Assembly: GCF_003545815.1 (NCBI RefSeq) | Contig: NZ_PDUW01000004.1 | Coordinates: 62,001-126,000 of the forward strand | Reading direction: 5' to 3' | DNA: 64,000 nucleotides | From: Pusillimonas caeni | Lineage (GTDB): Bacteria; Pseudomonadota; Gammaproteobacteria; Burkholderiales; Burkholderiaceae_B | In this document: in pieces, positions 27,763 to 36,616 of the stretch | Numbering within the stretch: the first letter of the stretch is position 1 | How the letters are laid out: every line of letters begins with the position of its first letter | Notes under the pieces: model-generated | Databases searched by the model: none | The model's input: only the letters and a program-made list of their open reading frames with translations | Told to the model about the DNA's origin: nothing | Translations under genes and position numbers: made by a program

Positions 27763-28548
27763 TCAGATCTGGGTCAGCCGCGCCAGCATCTGGTCGGAAG
27801 TCTGGATCGCCTTGCTGTTCATTTCGTAGGCGCGCTGGGTGGTGATCATGTTCACCAGTTCCTCGGCAACGTTGACGTTGGACGTCTCGACGTAGTTCTG
27901 CAGGATCAGGCCGGCGCCGTCCAGGCCCGGCGCGGCGAAGTTGGCCGGTCCCGACGCGTCGGTTTCCACGTACAGGTTCTCGCCGGCGCTTTGCAGGCCG
28001 GTGGGATTGATGAAGGTGCTGATCTGCAGCTGGCCGACCTGCACATTGGTGCCGATCGCGCCGGGCTGAGTCACCGATACGGTGCCGTCACGGGCGATCG
28101 TGATGCTCAAGGCATTGTCGGGGACATTGATGGGCGGCTGGATGGGATAGCCGCCGGCCGTCACCAGCTGGCCGTTCTGGTCGACCTGCAGGCTGCCGTC
28201 GCGTGTGTAGGCGAAGGTGCCGTCCGGCATCTCGACCTGGAGAAAGCCGCGCCCCTGGATGGCGATGTCCAGCGAATTGCCCGTGTCCTTGAGATTGCCC
28301 TGGGTGTGCACGCGTTCGGTCGCCACGACGCGTGTGCCGGTGCCCACCTGCAGCCCCGAAGGCAGTTGGTTGGCGGCGCCGACCTGGGCGCCGGGCTGGC
28401 GTATGGTCTGGTACATCAGGTCTTCGAACACCGCGCGGCTGCGCTTGAAGCCGGCCGTATTGACGTTGGCCAGATTGTTCGAAATGACGTCCATCTGGGT
28501 CTGCTGCGATTCCAGACCCGTCTTGGCGGTCCACAGTGAGCGTATCAT
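27763..28548 (-). CDS. flgG: Flagellar distal rod protein FlgG
   Basis: This 261-residue rod protein has the length and layout of FlgG. It begins [41 protein letters not shown]. It continues through the [23 protein letters not shown] domain and ends [30 protein letters not shown]. Secreted by the flagellar apparatus, it forms the part of the drive shaft that passes through the P and L rings. It lies 41 bases after flgF. Confidence 0.97.
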   Translation of the reverse strand: MIRSLWTAKTGLESQQTQMDVISNNLANVNTAGFKRSRAVFEDLMYQTIRQPGAQVGAANQLPSGLQVGTGTRVVATERVHTQGNLKDTGNSLDIAIQGRGFLQVEMPDGTFAYTRDGSLQVDQNGQLVTAGGYPIQPPINVPDNALSITIARDGTVSVTQPGAIGTNVQVGQLQISTFINPTGLQSAGENLYVETDASGPANFAAPGLDGAGLILQNYVETSNVNVAEELVNMITTQRAYEMNSKAIQTSDQMLARLTQI

Positions 28549-28589
28549 TTTCGTTTCCTCGTCGATGCGCCCGGGCGCATCCAGTAAGT

Positions 28590-29345
28590 TCAGTTGCCGA
28601 TGGACAGGATCGAATTGGCATTTTGCTCGATGCCGCTCGCGTCCTGGATGACCTTCATCTGCATTTCAAAGCGGCGCGCATTCTCGATCAGGGCCACCAT
28701 GGTCCCCGCCGCGCTGACGTTGCTCTTCTCGACGAAGCCCGACACCATTTGCACGGCGGGGTCGGCGGCCACGAAAGGCAGTGCCTCGGGATCGGCGCGA
28801 AAGTAGCCGTCGCCGCCCCGCTGCAGAGCAGCCGGCTCGGGGTTGGACAATTTGATCTGGCCAATGACCTGGATATCGGCAGGGTTGTCGCCCGCACCCA
28901 GGGCGGTAATGGTGCCGTCGCGCGAGAAGGTGACCGTGCCCCGATCCGGTATCTCTATCGGCGCGTTGTCCGCCGACAGCACGGGATACCCGTCCCGGTT
29001 GACCAGCAATCCCTGCAGGCTGACCTGGAATTCGCCCGCCCGCGTAAAGGCCTCGCCACCGTCCGGCGTCTGGACGCTGAACCACCCCTCTCCGGTCACG
29101 GCCAGGTCCAGCGCGCGGCCGGTCTCGGTCATGATGCCCTGCTCCAGGTTGCTGCCGGGCGTGGTGGCCACCGTCGAGACACGGGTCGACAGCTCGTCTC
29201 CGGCCACCACCGGCACCGAGCGGTAGTTGATGAATTGCTCGCGGAAACCCGTGGAACCGATGTTGGCCAGATTGTTGGACAGCACCGCCTGCTGATCCAG
29301 CACGCGGTTGGCGCCGTTGGCCACTGTGTAGATGATGCGATCCAT
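28590..29345 (-). CDS. flgF: Flagellar proximal rod protein FlgF
   Basis: This 251-residue rod protein starts [38 protein letters not shown] and ends with the [30 protein letters not shown] helix. Both are specific for FlgF over FlgG. The central domain carries the shared [22 protein letters not shown] pattern. It begins nine bases after the flgE stop. Confidence 0.96.
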   Translation of the reverse strand: MDRIIYTVANGANRVLDQQAVLSNNLANIGSTGFREQFINYRSVPVVAGDELSTRVSTVATTPGSNLEQGIMTETGRALDLAVTGEGWFSVQTPDGGEAFTRAGEFQVSLQGLLVNRDGYPVLSADNAPIEIPDRGTVTFSRDGTITALGAGDNPADIQVIGQIKLSNPEPAALQRGGDGYFRADPEALPFVAADPAVQMVSGFVEKSNVSAAGTMVALIENARRFEMQMKVIQDASGIEQNANSILSIGN

Positions 29346-29353
29346 GGCGGCGC

Positions 29354-30814
29354 TTAACGCATGGTGATCAGGGTCTGCAGCACCTGATCCTGGGTCTTGA
29401 TGGTCTGCGCGTTGGCCTGGTAGGTGCGCTGCGCGATGATCATATTGACCAGTTCCTGGCTCATGTCCACATTGGATTCTTCCACCGACTGGCCCTGCAG
29501 CGTAGCCAGGCCGTTGCTGCCCGGACGGCCCACGACCGGACCGCCCGAGGCGCCCGTTTCCACCCAGGCGTTGCCGCCGACGGGCTGCAGGCCCTGCAGG
29601 TTGTTGAAGTCGGCCAGCGCGATGTAGCCCATGGCCTGCGTTTCGCCATTGGTGTAGTTGGCCACGATGGCGCCATCGGCGGAGATGGACATGCCGGCGT
29701 ATTCGCCGGTCGGGAAGCCCGTCTGGGTGAAGTTGGGCGAGAAGTCGCCGCCGAACTGGGTCGAGCCGCCGTAGCTGACGTTGATGCTCAGGTCGTTCGC
29801 CGGCGAATTCACGCCGCCGGGGTTGGCGAAGCTGAGGGTCTGCGTGCCGCCGCTGAGCAGCAGCCCGCCGCTCGAGAAGCGCAGTTCGGCCGGCGAGCCG
29901 TCGGGATGGGAGTCCAGCTCCTGGCCGTTCAGGCGGTAATACACTTCCCAGGTGCTTTCGCCGGGGGTGGCGCTTTCGCGCTTGACGAAGTATTGCGTCA
30001 ACTGGTGCGCGTTGCCCAGCGAGTCGTAGACCGAGATCGGCAGCGAGTGGGTGAAGCTTTGCGCGTCGTTGGGGTCGAAGGGGTGGCCGACGATGGCGGG
30101 AACGAAGGCGGTTTCACCCGCGCCCTGCGCGGGCAGGCCGCTTGCGGCCAGCGGCGTGGTGGCGGCAATGGTCACCGTCGAGCCATCGGCGGACGTATAT
30201 TCCCCGTCGTCCGGTGCCGTTCCACTCCAGACAACGTCGCCATTGGCGTTGACGGTGTAGTTGTAGGCTTGCGTAGCGGGCGGCGTGCCGCTGTCGGTCA
30301 ACACGATCGTGCCGGGAGTCTGGGGCACCGACGCCGTATGGATCACCGGCGCATTCGCGTCCAGATTGGTCTTGGTCGTCATGCTGTCGGTCGCGCGCGG
30401 CGGAATATTGCCGACCGGCACCTGAATGGGCACGAGGTCGGTGCCGTTCAGGGCGTAGCCCGTCAGGCGATGCCCCTGGGCATTGACGATGTAGTTGTCC
30501 TTGTTGGCGTGGAACTGGCCGTTGCGGGTGTAGAGGATGTTGCCGCTGGCGTCCTGCACCCGGAACATGCCCTTGGCGCCGTCTATCGCCATGTCGAACT
30601 GATTGCCGGTGGCGCTGATGGTGCCCACCGTGAAGCGCTGGTTGACGCTCGAGACCTTGGTGCCCAGGCCCACCTTGCTGTTGGCGTACACGTCGGCAAA
30701 GGCGGCGGAGCTCGATTTGAAGCCGACCGTGCCCGAGTTGGCGATGTTGTTGCCGATGACATCCAGTTCCTGCGCGGCGGCGTTCAATCCGCTCAAGCCT
30801 TGTCCGAAACCCAT
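29354..30814 (-). CDS. flgE: Flagellar hook protein FlgE
   Basis: This 486-residue hook subunit has the N-terminal GFGQGLSGLNAAAQELDVIGNNIANSGTVGFKSSSAAFADVYANS helix-loop. The core has MFRVQDASGNILYTRNGQFHANKDN. A long exposed domain at about 140-330 is Thr/Ala/Gly-rich. The C-terminal helix is SQELVNMIIAQRTYQANAQTIKTQDQVLQTL. It is longer than E. coli FlgE (402), the extra length lying in the exposed domain, which varies freely in this family. Confidence 0.96.
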   Translation of the reverse strand: MGFGQGLSGLNAAAQELDVIGNNIANSGTVGFKSSSAAFADVYANSKVGLGTKVSSVNQRFTVGTISATGNQFDMAIDGAKGMFRVQDASGNILYTRNGQFHANKDNYIVNAQGHRLTGYALNGTDLVPIQVPVGNIPPRATDSMTTKTNLDANAPVIHTASVPQTPGTIVLTDSGTPPATQAYNYTVNANGDVVWSGTAPDDGEYTSADGSTVTIAATTPLAASGLPAQGAGETAFVPAIVGHPFDPNDAQSFTHSLPISVYDSLGNAHQLTQYFVKRESATPGESTWEVYYRLNGQELDSHPDGSPAELRFSSGGLLLSGGTQTLSFANPGGVNSPANDLSINVSYGGSTQFGGDFSPNFTQTGFPTGEYAGMSISADGAIVANYTNGETQAMGYIALADFNNLQGLQPVGGNAWVETGASGGPVVGRPGSNGLATLQGQSVEESNVDMSQELVNMIIAQRTYQANAQTIKTQDQVLQTLITMR

Positions 30815-30885
30815 GATCTACCTCGTTGTGTGTTTATTCAAATGAAGCCGCGCGACGAGACGGAATTCGCCGCATCGACGCTGTG

Positions 30886-31575
30886 CTACATGATCTTGCG
30901 AATATCGAAAAGCGAATACGTGCCCGCCAGCCCAAGCTCCAGCTGCAGGCCGGTGGAGGCATAGGCGACGCTGGACACCGTGCCCGAAGTCAGCGCCTCG
31001 GCCGCCACCGGCTGGCCCTCGGCGTCCATGGCCGCCACCTGCACGGTGTAGGCGCCGTCCCCGGCGGGCAGGCCGGCATCGTCCTTGCCGTCCCATTGCA
31101 TGGTCAGCACCCCGGCCTGCTGCGGATCCTCCAGTTCGATCTGGCGGATGGCTTTCCCGCTGGCGTCCAGGATCGTCACGACCACCTTGGCCGCATCGGA
31201 AATCAGGTCGACCCCGAAAGGCGTGGCGACCTGAGTGGCCACGCCGTCGACCACGCTGCTGCCCAGCGACACTTTCTCGCCCGGCACCAGCACCTCTTTG
31301 CCGATCAGGTTCGCCGCCTGCATCGATTGCGACAGATCCATCTGGCCCGAGAGGGCCAGCAGCGTGTTGTTGAGCTGGTTGATGCCGTTCACCGTGGACA
31401 GCTGCGCGATCTGGGAAGTGACTTCGGCGTTGTCCATCGGATTGAGGGGATCCTGGTTCTGCAGCTGGGTCACCAGCAGGGTCAGGAACTGCTCCTGGGT
31501 GGCCGCGGTCGTGTCGCCGGCCTGCCCCAGCAGCGACGCGCCGCCGGCGCCGGACAAGGGATTGACTGTGCTCAT
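30886..31575 (-). CDS. flgD: Hook assembly scaffold FlgD
   Basis: This 229-residue hook cap has the N-terminal QEQFLTLLVTQLQNQDPLNPMDNAEVTSQIAQLSTVNGINQLN block that defines FlgD, at about 28-70. It ends in a beta domain (VVVTILDASGKAIRQIEL, GDGAYTVQVAAMDAEGQPV) of FlgD Ig/TTHB type. It is followed by a 71-bp gap to flgE, the longest gap inside flgB-flgF, with no promoter that I can identify. Confidence 0.95.
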   Translation of the reverse strand: MSTVNPLSGAGGASLLGQAGDTTAATQEQFLTLLVTQLQNQDPLNPMDNAEVTSQIAQLSTVNGINQLNNTLLALSGQMDLSQSMQAANLIGKEVLVPGEKVSLGSSVVDGVATQVATPFGVDLISDAAKVVVTILDASGKAIRQIELEDPQQAGVLTMQWDGKDDAGLPAGDGAYTVQVAAMDAEGQPVAAEALTSGTVSSVAYASTGLQLELGLAGTYSLFDIRKIM

Positions 31576-31585
31576 GGCCGGCTCC

Positions 31586-32002
31586 TTATTGACCGATGGA
31601 AAGCGTGCGCATCATCAGGCTCTTGGCCGTATTGATGACTTCGACGTTGGCCTGGTACGAACGGGATGCGGAAATCATGTTGACCGTCTCGGCCACCACG
31701 TCGACGTTGGGCATGGCGACGTAGCCGTCCGCGTCGGCCAACGGGTTCCTGGGGTCGTAGCGCAGGCGCGGCGGCGCCTCGCTTTCCACCACGCCGGCCA
31801 CGCGCACCCCGCCGACCGACTGCGTGTAGGGCTGGCCGGGCGCGGGCTGCATCTTGAAGACGACTTCGCGCGCTTTGTAGGGCTGGCCGTCCGGCCCGGC
31901 GACGCTGTCTGCGTTGGCCATATTGCTGGCCGACACGTTCATACGCTGGGATTGCGCCGTCAGGGCCGATCCCGCGATCTCGAATATGCTCATGGAAGAC
32001 AT
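31586..32002 (-). CDS. flgC: Flagellar proximal rod protein FlgC
   Basis: This 138-residue rod protein starts with [45 protein letters not shown] and ends with [31 protein letters not shown], both typical for FlgC. The central [19 protein letters not shown] segment fits too. It lies 19 bases after flgB and ten before flgD. Confidence 0.96.
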   Translation of the reverse strand: MSSMSIFEIAGSALTAQSQRMNVSASNMANADSVAGPDGQPYKAREVVFKMQPAPGQPYTQSVGGVRVAGVVESEAPPRLRYDPRNPLADADGYVAMPNVDVVAETVNMISASRSYQANVEVINTAKSLMMRTLSIGQ

Positions 32003-32021
32003 TGCTTGCCGTCCTTTCCGT

Positions 32022-32429
32022 TTATTGTTGCAGCGCGGCCATCAGGCCCTTGATGCGCTGCGAAATGATGGTCAGATCGGTCTGGTACTTGACCGTGTTG
32101 TCGGCGAACTGCACCCGCTCCACGTCCATCTCTACCGTATTGCCATCCAGGCTGGGCTGCCGCGGCAGGCGGTAGAGCAGTTCGGCCGGGTCGGGCGTGA
32201 CCGCCTTGGCCGGTATGTGGCGGCTCGAAGTCAAGGACAGCTGGGTATCGGCCAGGCGCATGCTCTCGCCCATGGCGTTCTGCAGCGCCGACCTGAAGTC
32301 GAAGTCGCGCGCCTTGTAATTCGGCGTGTCGGCATTGGCGATATTGGACGCCAGCACCTCCTGCCTTTGCTGGCGCAGGTTGATGGCGGTCTGGAAGAAC
32401 CTCAGGTCCTCGCCGATTCGATCAGTCAT
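32022..32429 (-). CDS. flgB: Flagellar proximal rod protein FlgB
   Basis: This 135-residue rod protein has the FlgB pattern [28 protein letters not shown] at about 20-47. The closing segment is [35 protein letters not shown] chose ATG 32429, preceded by GAAGAGG; an upstream in-frame ATG at 32453 has no ribosome site. It is first in the flgB-J operon and diverges from flgA. Confidence 0.95.
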   Translation of the reverse strand: MTDRIGEDLRFFQTAINLRQQRQEVLASNIANADTPNYKARDFDFRSALQNAMGESMRLADTQLSLTSSRHIPAKAVTPDPAELLYRLPRQPSLDGNTVEMDVERVQFADNTVKYQTDLTIISQRIKGLMAALQQ

Positions 32430-32637
32430 CTGCCTCTTCGTCCATGTAAACAAATAGTTGGATGCGCCGTAGACCAGAAGCCGCGCAGCGCCGCGGGGCG
32501 CGGCGCCCCACGGCGCAAGCCCTTCTCACATGCCAGCATGTTAAAGGCGGCCCCGGCAAGACAAACTACGAAACAAGGCGCTATTTCTCGGCCAATTCCG
32601 CCGATGCCGGCGCAGGCCGCTCTATACAATTCCAGGC
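32430..32637. promoter_or_regulatory. Divergent flgB/flgA control region
   Basis: These 208 bases separate two class-2 flagellar promoters. A perfect inverted pair GGGGCGC/GCGCCCC around a single base sits at 32495-32509 in a very GC-rich stretch. A FlhDC-like half site lies closer to flgA (32579-32592). The TTGTTTA/TAAACAA type AT-rich patch next to flgB (32446-32457) could be part of its promoter. I saw no sigma-28 pattern. Confidence 0.5.
32579..32592. promoter_or_regulatory. FlhDC-like binding half site between flgB and flgA
   Basis: CGCTATTT-CTC-GGC agrees at every fixed position with the enterobacterial FlhD4C2 half site CGCTATTT-N3-GGC. The expected opposite half (GCC-N3-AAATAGCG) is only poorly represented by AAACTACG at 32563-32570, eight bases away instead of 10-12. 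The placement between two FlhDC-class operons supports the call; whether this FlhDC has the same preference is unknown. Confidence 0.4.
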
Positions 32638-33333
32638 ATGCTCAAGCATTGTCTTTCCGCCGCGCTCCTGGCCGCTTCGTGCCTGGCGCCGGCCATGGCC
32701 CAACCCGCGTCCGCCCTCACCCGCGACGACCTGTCGCGCCAGATCGAGGAATTCCTGCGCGACCAGGCGGCCGCCTATCCCGGCGAGCCGCGGGTCGCCG
32801 TCACGCCGCCCCAGATCGACCGCATGCCGGCCTGCGAGCAAAGCGAGATCTTCCTGCCCTCGCAGGGCCGGCTGCGTTCCCGCATGACGGTGGGCATACG
32901 ATGCCTGGCGCCCAAGCCTTGGGTCAGCTACACCCAGGCGGAACTGGGCGTCGAGGGCAACTACTACGTGGCCAGCCGCAGCCTGGACGCCGGCACGGCC
33001 ATCGCCCCCGACGACGTTGCCGTCCGCGAGGGGGATCTGCTGCGCCTGGCGCCGGGCACCGTCTATGATGCGGAGCGCCTGTTCGGCAGCATCACCACGC
33101 AACGCATAGGAACAGGATCGCCGTTGCGCGAAAGAGCCCTGCGCAGTCCCGACTCGATCGCGCGCGGCCAGGCTGTGCGGCTGGAAGCGCGCGGCGTGGG
33201 TTTCGTGGCCAGCAGCGACGGCACCGCCCTGCAAGGGGGAGAGCCGGGCGCCCGGATCCAGGTGCGGGCCGCATCGGGACAGACAGTAAGCGGAACCGTG
33301 CTCAACGGCCAGACCGTACTGGTGCTGATGTGA
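32638..33333 (+). CDS. flgA: Flagellar P-ring assembly chaperone FlgA
   Basis: This 231-residue periplasmic chaperone for FlgI has a signal peptide ending CLAPAMAQ at about residue 21. The C-terminal SAF domain includes YYVASRSLDAGTAIAPDDVAVREGDLL and RIGTGSPLRERALRSPDSIARGQAVRLEARG. It ends RAASGQTVSGTVLNGQTVLVLM. Two cysteines (CEQ and RCL) may form a disulfide. It is divergent from flgB and lies upstream of flgM with its own sigma-28 promoter in between. Confidence 0.94.
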   Translation: MLKHCLSAALLAASCLAPAMAQPASALTRDDLSRQIEEFLRDQAAAYPGEPRVAVTPPQIDRMPACEQSEIFLPSQGRLRSRMTVGIRCLAPKPWVSYTQAELGVEGNYYVASRSLDAGTAIAPDDVAVREGDLLRLAPGTVYDAERLFGSITTQRIGTGSPLRERALRSPDSIARGQAVRLEARGVGFVASSDGTALQGGEPGARIQVRAASGQTVSGTVLNGQTVLVLM

Positions 33334-33376
33334 CCGACATGCAATATTGCCGCCGCGGCCAAGCGCTTATTCCGCC

Positions 33377-33403
33377 TAAATTTTTTTCTCGTGGGACCGT
33401 TAC
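33377..33403 (+). promoter_or_regulatory. Sigma-28 promoter of flgMN
   Basis: TAAA (33377-33380), a 15-base T-rich spacer and ACCGTTAC (33396-33403) are seen. The -10 shares CCGTTAC with the flaG promoter at 3910, which suggests a local sigma-28 consensus. It ends 46 bp before the flgM start. FlgM under its own target sigma is the standard feedback design. Confidence 0.7.
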
Positions 33404-33449
33404 CCTCTATACTGAAACTGTCAGTGATACAGCCTGACCGGAGCCTTTC

Positions 33450-33728
33450 TTGAAGATCACGCCCACTCCTCACAATTCGACACTTACCGCTGTTTCCGGC
33501 ACACGTTCGCCCTCGGGTGCGCAGCCCGGCTCGAACACGGCGGGCAAGAGTACGGTCGAACTCAGTCCGGCGGCACGCCAATTGGCCAGCCTGCAGAACG
33601 GCGACAACGATGTCGACCTCGAACGAGTCCAGCAGATCCGCGACGCCATTGCCTCGGGTCAGCTCAAGGTGGACGCCGGCCGCGTCGCCGACTCTCTTCT
33701 GGCCAGTGTGCGCGAGCTGCTCAAATAG
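33450..33728 (+). CDS. flgM: Anti-sigma-28 factor FlgM
   Basis: This 92-residue protein has a disordered first half and the FliA-binding second half (KSTVELSPAARQLASLQ, VDLERVQQIRDAIASGQLKVDAGRVADSLLASVRELL) that defines FlgM. It holds FliA inactive until it is exported through the finished hook. The start is TTG 33450, which gives the family start MKITP; GGAG lies seven bases upstream and no ATG or GTG would fit better. It lies 24 bases before flgN. Confidence 0.94.
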   Translation: MKITPTPHNSTLTAVSGTRSPSGAQPGSNTAGKSTVELSPAARQLASLQNGDNDVDLERVQQIRDAIASGQLKVDAGRVADSLLASVRELLK

Positions 33729-33752
33729 CCGGGGCTCCTGAACCTTCCCATC

Positions 33753-34226
33753 ATGTCCGCATCGCCTCAAATACTGCAACGCGCCCTGGAAGCCGAACTG
33801 GTCCTCGTTCAGCGCTTCATCGACATTCTTAAAGCCGAGGCGCATGCCCTGGAGCAGCCCGACCACGGCGAGGCGCTCAACACATCGACGCAGGACAAGA
33901 ACGCCTGCATCGAACAATTGCTGGATGCCGGCCGCACACGCGAAAGCGCCTTGCGCGAACTGGGCTTCGGGCCGGACCGGGCCGGGCTTGACGAGGCCGC
34001 GGCAACCCACCCCGCCCTGCGCGAATCCTGCGCCGGACTGTTCGACCTGGGCCGGCGGGCGAGCGAACTCAATGCCGCCAACGGCGCGATGATCAATACC
34101 TATCTCAGGCACACGCAGCAAGCGTTGCAGGCCCTGCAGCCCCTGGTCGGCAACCCCGGCCTCTACGACGCCAGCGGCCGGCCGGGCCAGGCCAAAGGCC
34201 AGCGCAAGAGCATTACCGCGGGCTAG
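33753..34226 (+). CDS. flgN: Flagellar chaperone FlgN
   Basis: This 157-residue helical protein fits FlgN, the export chaperone for FlgK and FlgL. It has the N-terminal LQRALEAELVLVQRFIDILKAEAHALEQ helix and the central LNTSTQDKNACIEQLLDA block typical of the family. The C-terminal region has NAANGAMINTYLRHTQQALQAL. It follows flgM and converges with flhF 23 bases away. Confidence 0.92.
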   Translation: MSASPQILQRALEAELVLVQRFIDILKAEAHALEQPDHGEALNTSTQDKNACIEQLLDAGRTRESALRELGFGPDRAGLDEAAATHPALRESCAGLFDLGRRASELNAANGAMINTYLRHTQQALQALQPLVGNPGLYDASGRPGQAKGQRKSITAG

Positions 34227-34249
34227 GGCCTAACGCCAGGCCTGTCGCG

Positions 34250-36616
34250 CTAAGCTCTCTCCATCAGGTCTTTCACCGCGAACAATCGGATCAGAGACGA
34301 CGCCGCCGCGGAGGCGCCCGGCTGCGCGCCGGAAGCGCCCGCGAAGGCGGCCAGCGCGGCCGATACCGGCCCGCCCTCCTGCGAGGCATGCCAGGCGGCC
34401 ATTGCAATGTGTATCGATGCGGCGGCGCGCTCGCCCAGCGTGTCCCGAACCGCCGGCGTCGCCGGCAGGGGCCATGCGCCCGGCAGATGCCGCGCCGCCT
34501 CCCTGGCCTCGGCCCTCACCACCAGCCAGGCCACCAGCGCATCCAGGTCGGCCTGCTCCATCGGCACATTGCTCAAGCCATGCAGGGATTTGATCGTCCG
34601 CCCGCTGCGCCGGTCGATCAGGCGCACGGCCACCTGGCGCACAGGCAGGGCCGCCGCGCCGCGCCGCGCCAGCTCGACGGACCCGCCGGCCGCCCAGAGC
34701 GCCACATGCGCGCGGGGCACGCCCTGCAGCGCGGCCAGATCCAGGCGCGACAAGACTGTATCCAGGCAGCGGTAGTCCAGCGTTTTGGCATGAGCGGCAA
34801 CCGTCGTAGCACAAGACTGCGCCTCGACGCGCACGCTGCCGGGGCAATGCGCCAGCCACCGGGCCGGCTCTGCACAGAGCTCGCGCAACAGCGCCTGTCC
34901 CGAAAAATCGAATAGATGGATGGCGGCCGAAGCGCCGGCTTGGCGGCCCACGAACCGGATCCGGTGCCGCAGCCGCTCGGCCTCCGACATGGCCTGCGGC
35001 CCCGAGGAGCCGTCGGACGCCTGCCACCCCTCGCCCACCGGCCATTGCTGCCAGGGCGAAGCCAGCGCCCGGCCGCCTTCCCCCAGCAAGAGGGTCGCAT
35101 GCAGTTTCGCGCGCGCCGCCCCGGGCAAGGAACCGAAGCTGTCGTGCAGCGCCAGCATGCGCTCCTGGCCGAGCAAGGCCAGTTCGCTGCGCGCGGCCGC
35201 CCAAGGGCGCCAGGAAGTGCCCGCGTCCGCGACGACTCGCCGCCACAGGCGGTAGGCGCCCGAATACACTTCGCTGGAATCCAGTTCGGCGCAGGCGGCC
35301 CGCAAGGAATCCGCATCGAGCGCCGCGGCCTGTGGACCGGCCAGGGCCAGCAGGCCCGGCAAGAAGGCCTGCATCGCCGCCGGCTCGGCGCGGCGCCGGG
35401 ACGACGGCTCCGGCGGCGCCTCCATCAGCGCCGCCAGATCGGCCGCGCTGGGCGAAAACAGCGCCGACGCGGGCTGGACCGGCATGAACGCCTGATCGAT
35501 CCAGGCCTCGGCATCCATGCAGGCCAGGTCCTCGGGCACTTTCTGTCCGGTCGAAGCGTAATGGATCGGCAGTTGATAGCGTATGGCGATGTCCAGCGCC
35601 GGGCCCAGCCTGGGGCTCTCATCCAGTTTCGTCACGATGCAGCCCGCCGGCCGCCGGCCTCCGTCGTTGGTGTAGGCGCGCGCCACTTCGTCCAAGGTGT
35701 CGCCCTGGCTGGCGGAATTCAACACCAGCAGACGCTCCACCGGCCTGGGAAGGCCGCTCAGCATGGCGGCCTGCTCGCCGACATGGCGATCGCGCTGGCT
35801 CACGCCGACGTTGTCGATCAGGATGCGCGCATCCGGATCGGCCGACGCCATCAGACGAGCCAGTTCGGCGCGGTCCTGGGCGACGTGCACCGCCACCCCC
35901 ATCATGCGGCCATAGGTTCTCAATTGCTCATGGGCCCCGATGCGATAGGTGTCCGTGGTGATCAGCATCAAGCCGCCGGCCCCGAAACGCCGGGCGCAGC
36001 GCGCGGCCAGCTTGGCGATGGTGGTCGTCTTGCCCACGCCGGTCGGCCCGACCAGGGCCAGGGCGGCGCCCGGGGCCCATAGCGCGTCCTCGTCGGGCAG
36101 GACCGGCAGATGCCCCGTCAGCTCATCGCGGCACCATTGCAGCGCGGCGCGCGGCGGCAGGGCCTCGGGCAGGCGCTTGAGCATGGCGCGCAGGAGCGCG
36201 GTGCTGAAACCCATGGCCATGAGCTTCTGAAATAGGGACACGGCCTGCGGCGCCTTGCGCAGCTGGGCACCCCACAGCAGCTCATCGAAGCCGTGCTCGA
36301 GCAGCCCTTTCATGGAGCCGATGGCCTGCATGACGTCGGCCGGGCTGGCGCCCGCCTGCGGCCGGGGCATTGCCGGCCGCGCGGCGGCGGGCTGGGGCGC
36401 AGCGGCGGGCCGCCGAGGCGCGGCATCGAGAGGGACGCCGGCCGCGCCGCTGCCGGAGGGTGTGGCAGGCGCCACGCTGGTCTGGTCGGTCGCCAGGATT
36501 TCCACCCCGCCGTTGACGCGCCGGCTCGAGACGATGAGGGGGTCGGGCCCCAGCGCCATTCTCACCTGGCGCATGGCTTCACGGTTGGTGGCCCCGAAAA
36601 AGCGGCTTACGTTCAT
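34250..36616 (-). CDS. flhF: Flagellar GTPase FlhF with a long C-terminal extension
   Basis: This 788-residue protein combines a standard FlhF with about 390 extra residues. The B domain is at the start (SRFFGATNREAMRQVRMALG). The SRP-type GTPase runs from about 185 to 390 with the P-loop GPTGVGKTTT, DTYRIGAHEQLR and TKLDE. The third GTPase motif, usually DTAG, reads DNVG at about 267-270. The extension (from about 400) is Ala/Leu/Arg-rich, without membrane segments or a motif I recognise. FlhF guides the site of flagellar assembly. Its usual partner gene flhG is missing here. Its ATG overlaps the flhA stop. Confidence 0.94.
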   Translation of the reverse strand: MNVSRFFGATNREAMRQVRMALGPDPLIVSSRRVNGGVEILATDQTSVAPATPSGSGAAGVPLDAAPRRPAAAPQPAAARPAMPRPQAGASPADVMQAIGSMKGLLEHGFDELLWGAQLRKAPQAVSLFQKLMAMGFSTALLRAMLKRLPEALPPRAALQWCRDELTGHLPVLPDEDALWAPGAALALVGPTGVGKTTTIAKLAARCARRFGAGGLMLITTDTYRIGAHEQLRTYGRMMGVAVHVAQDRAELARLMASADPDARILIDNVGVSQRDRHVGEQAAMLSGLPRPVERLLVLNSASQGDTLDEVARAYTNDGGRRPAGCIVTKLDESPRLGPALDIAIRYQLPIHYASTGQKVPEDLACMDAEAWIDQAFMPVQPASALFSPSAADLAALMEAPPEPSSRRRAEPAAMQAFLPGLLALAGPQAAALDADSLRAACAELDSSEVYSGAYRLWRRVVADAGTSWRPWAAARSELALLGQERMLALHDSFGSLPGAARAKLHATLLLGEGGRALASPWQQWPVGEGWQASDGSSGPQAMSEAERLRHRIRFVGRQAGASAAIHLFDFSGQALLRELCAEPARWLAHCPGSVRVEAQSCATTVAAHAKTLDYRCLDTVLSRLDLAALQGVPRAHVALWAAGGSVELARRGAAALPVRQVAVRLIDRRSGRTIKSLHGLSNVPMEQADLDALVAWLVVRAEAREAARHLPGAWPLPATPAVRDTLGERAAASIHIAMAAWHASQEGGPVSAALAAFAGASGAQPGASAAASSLIRLFAVKDLMERA

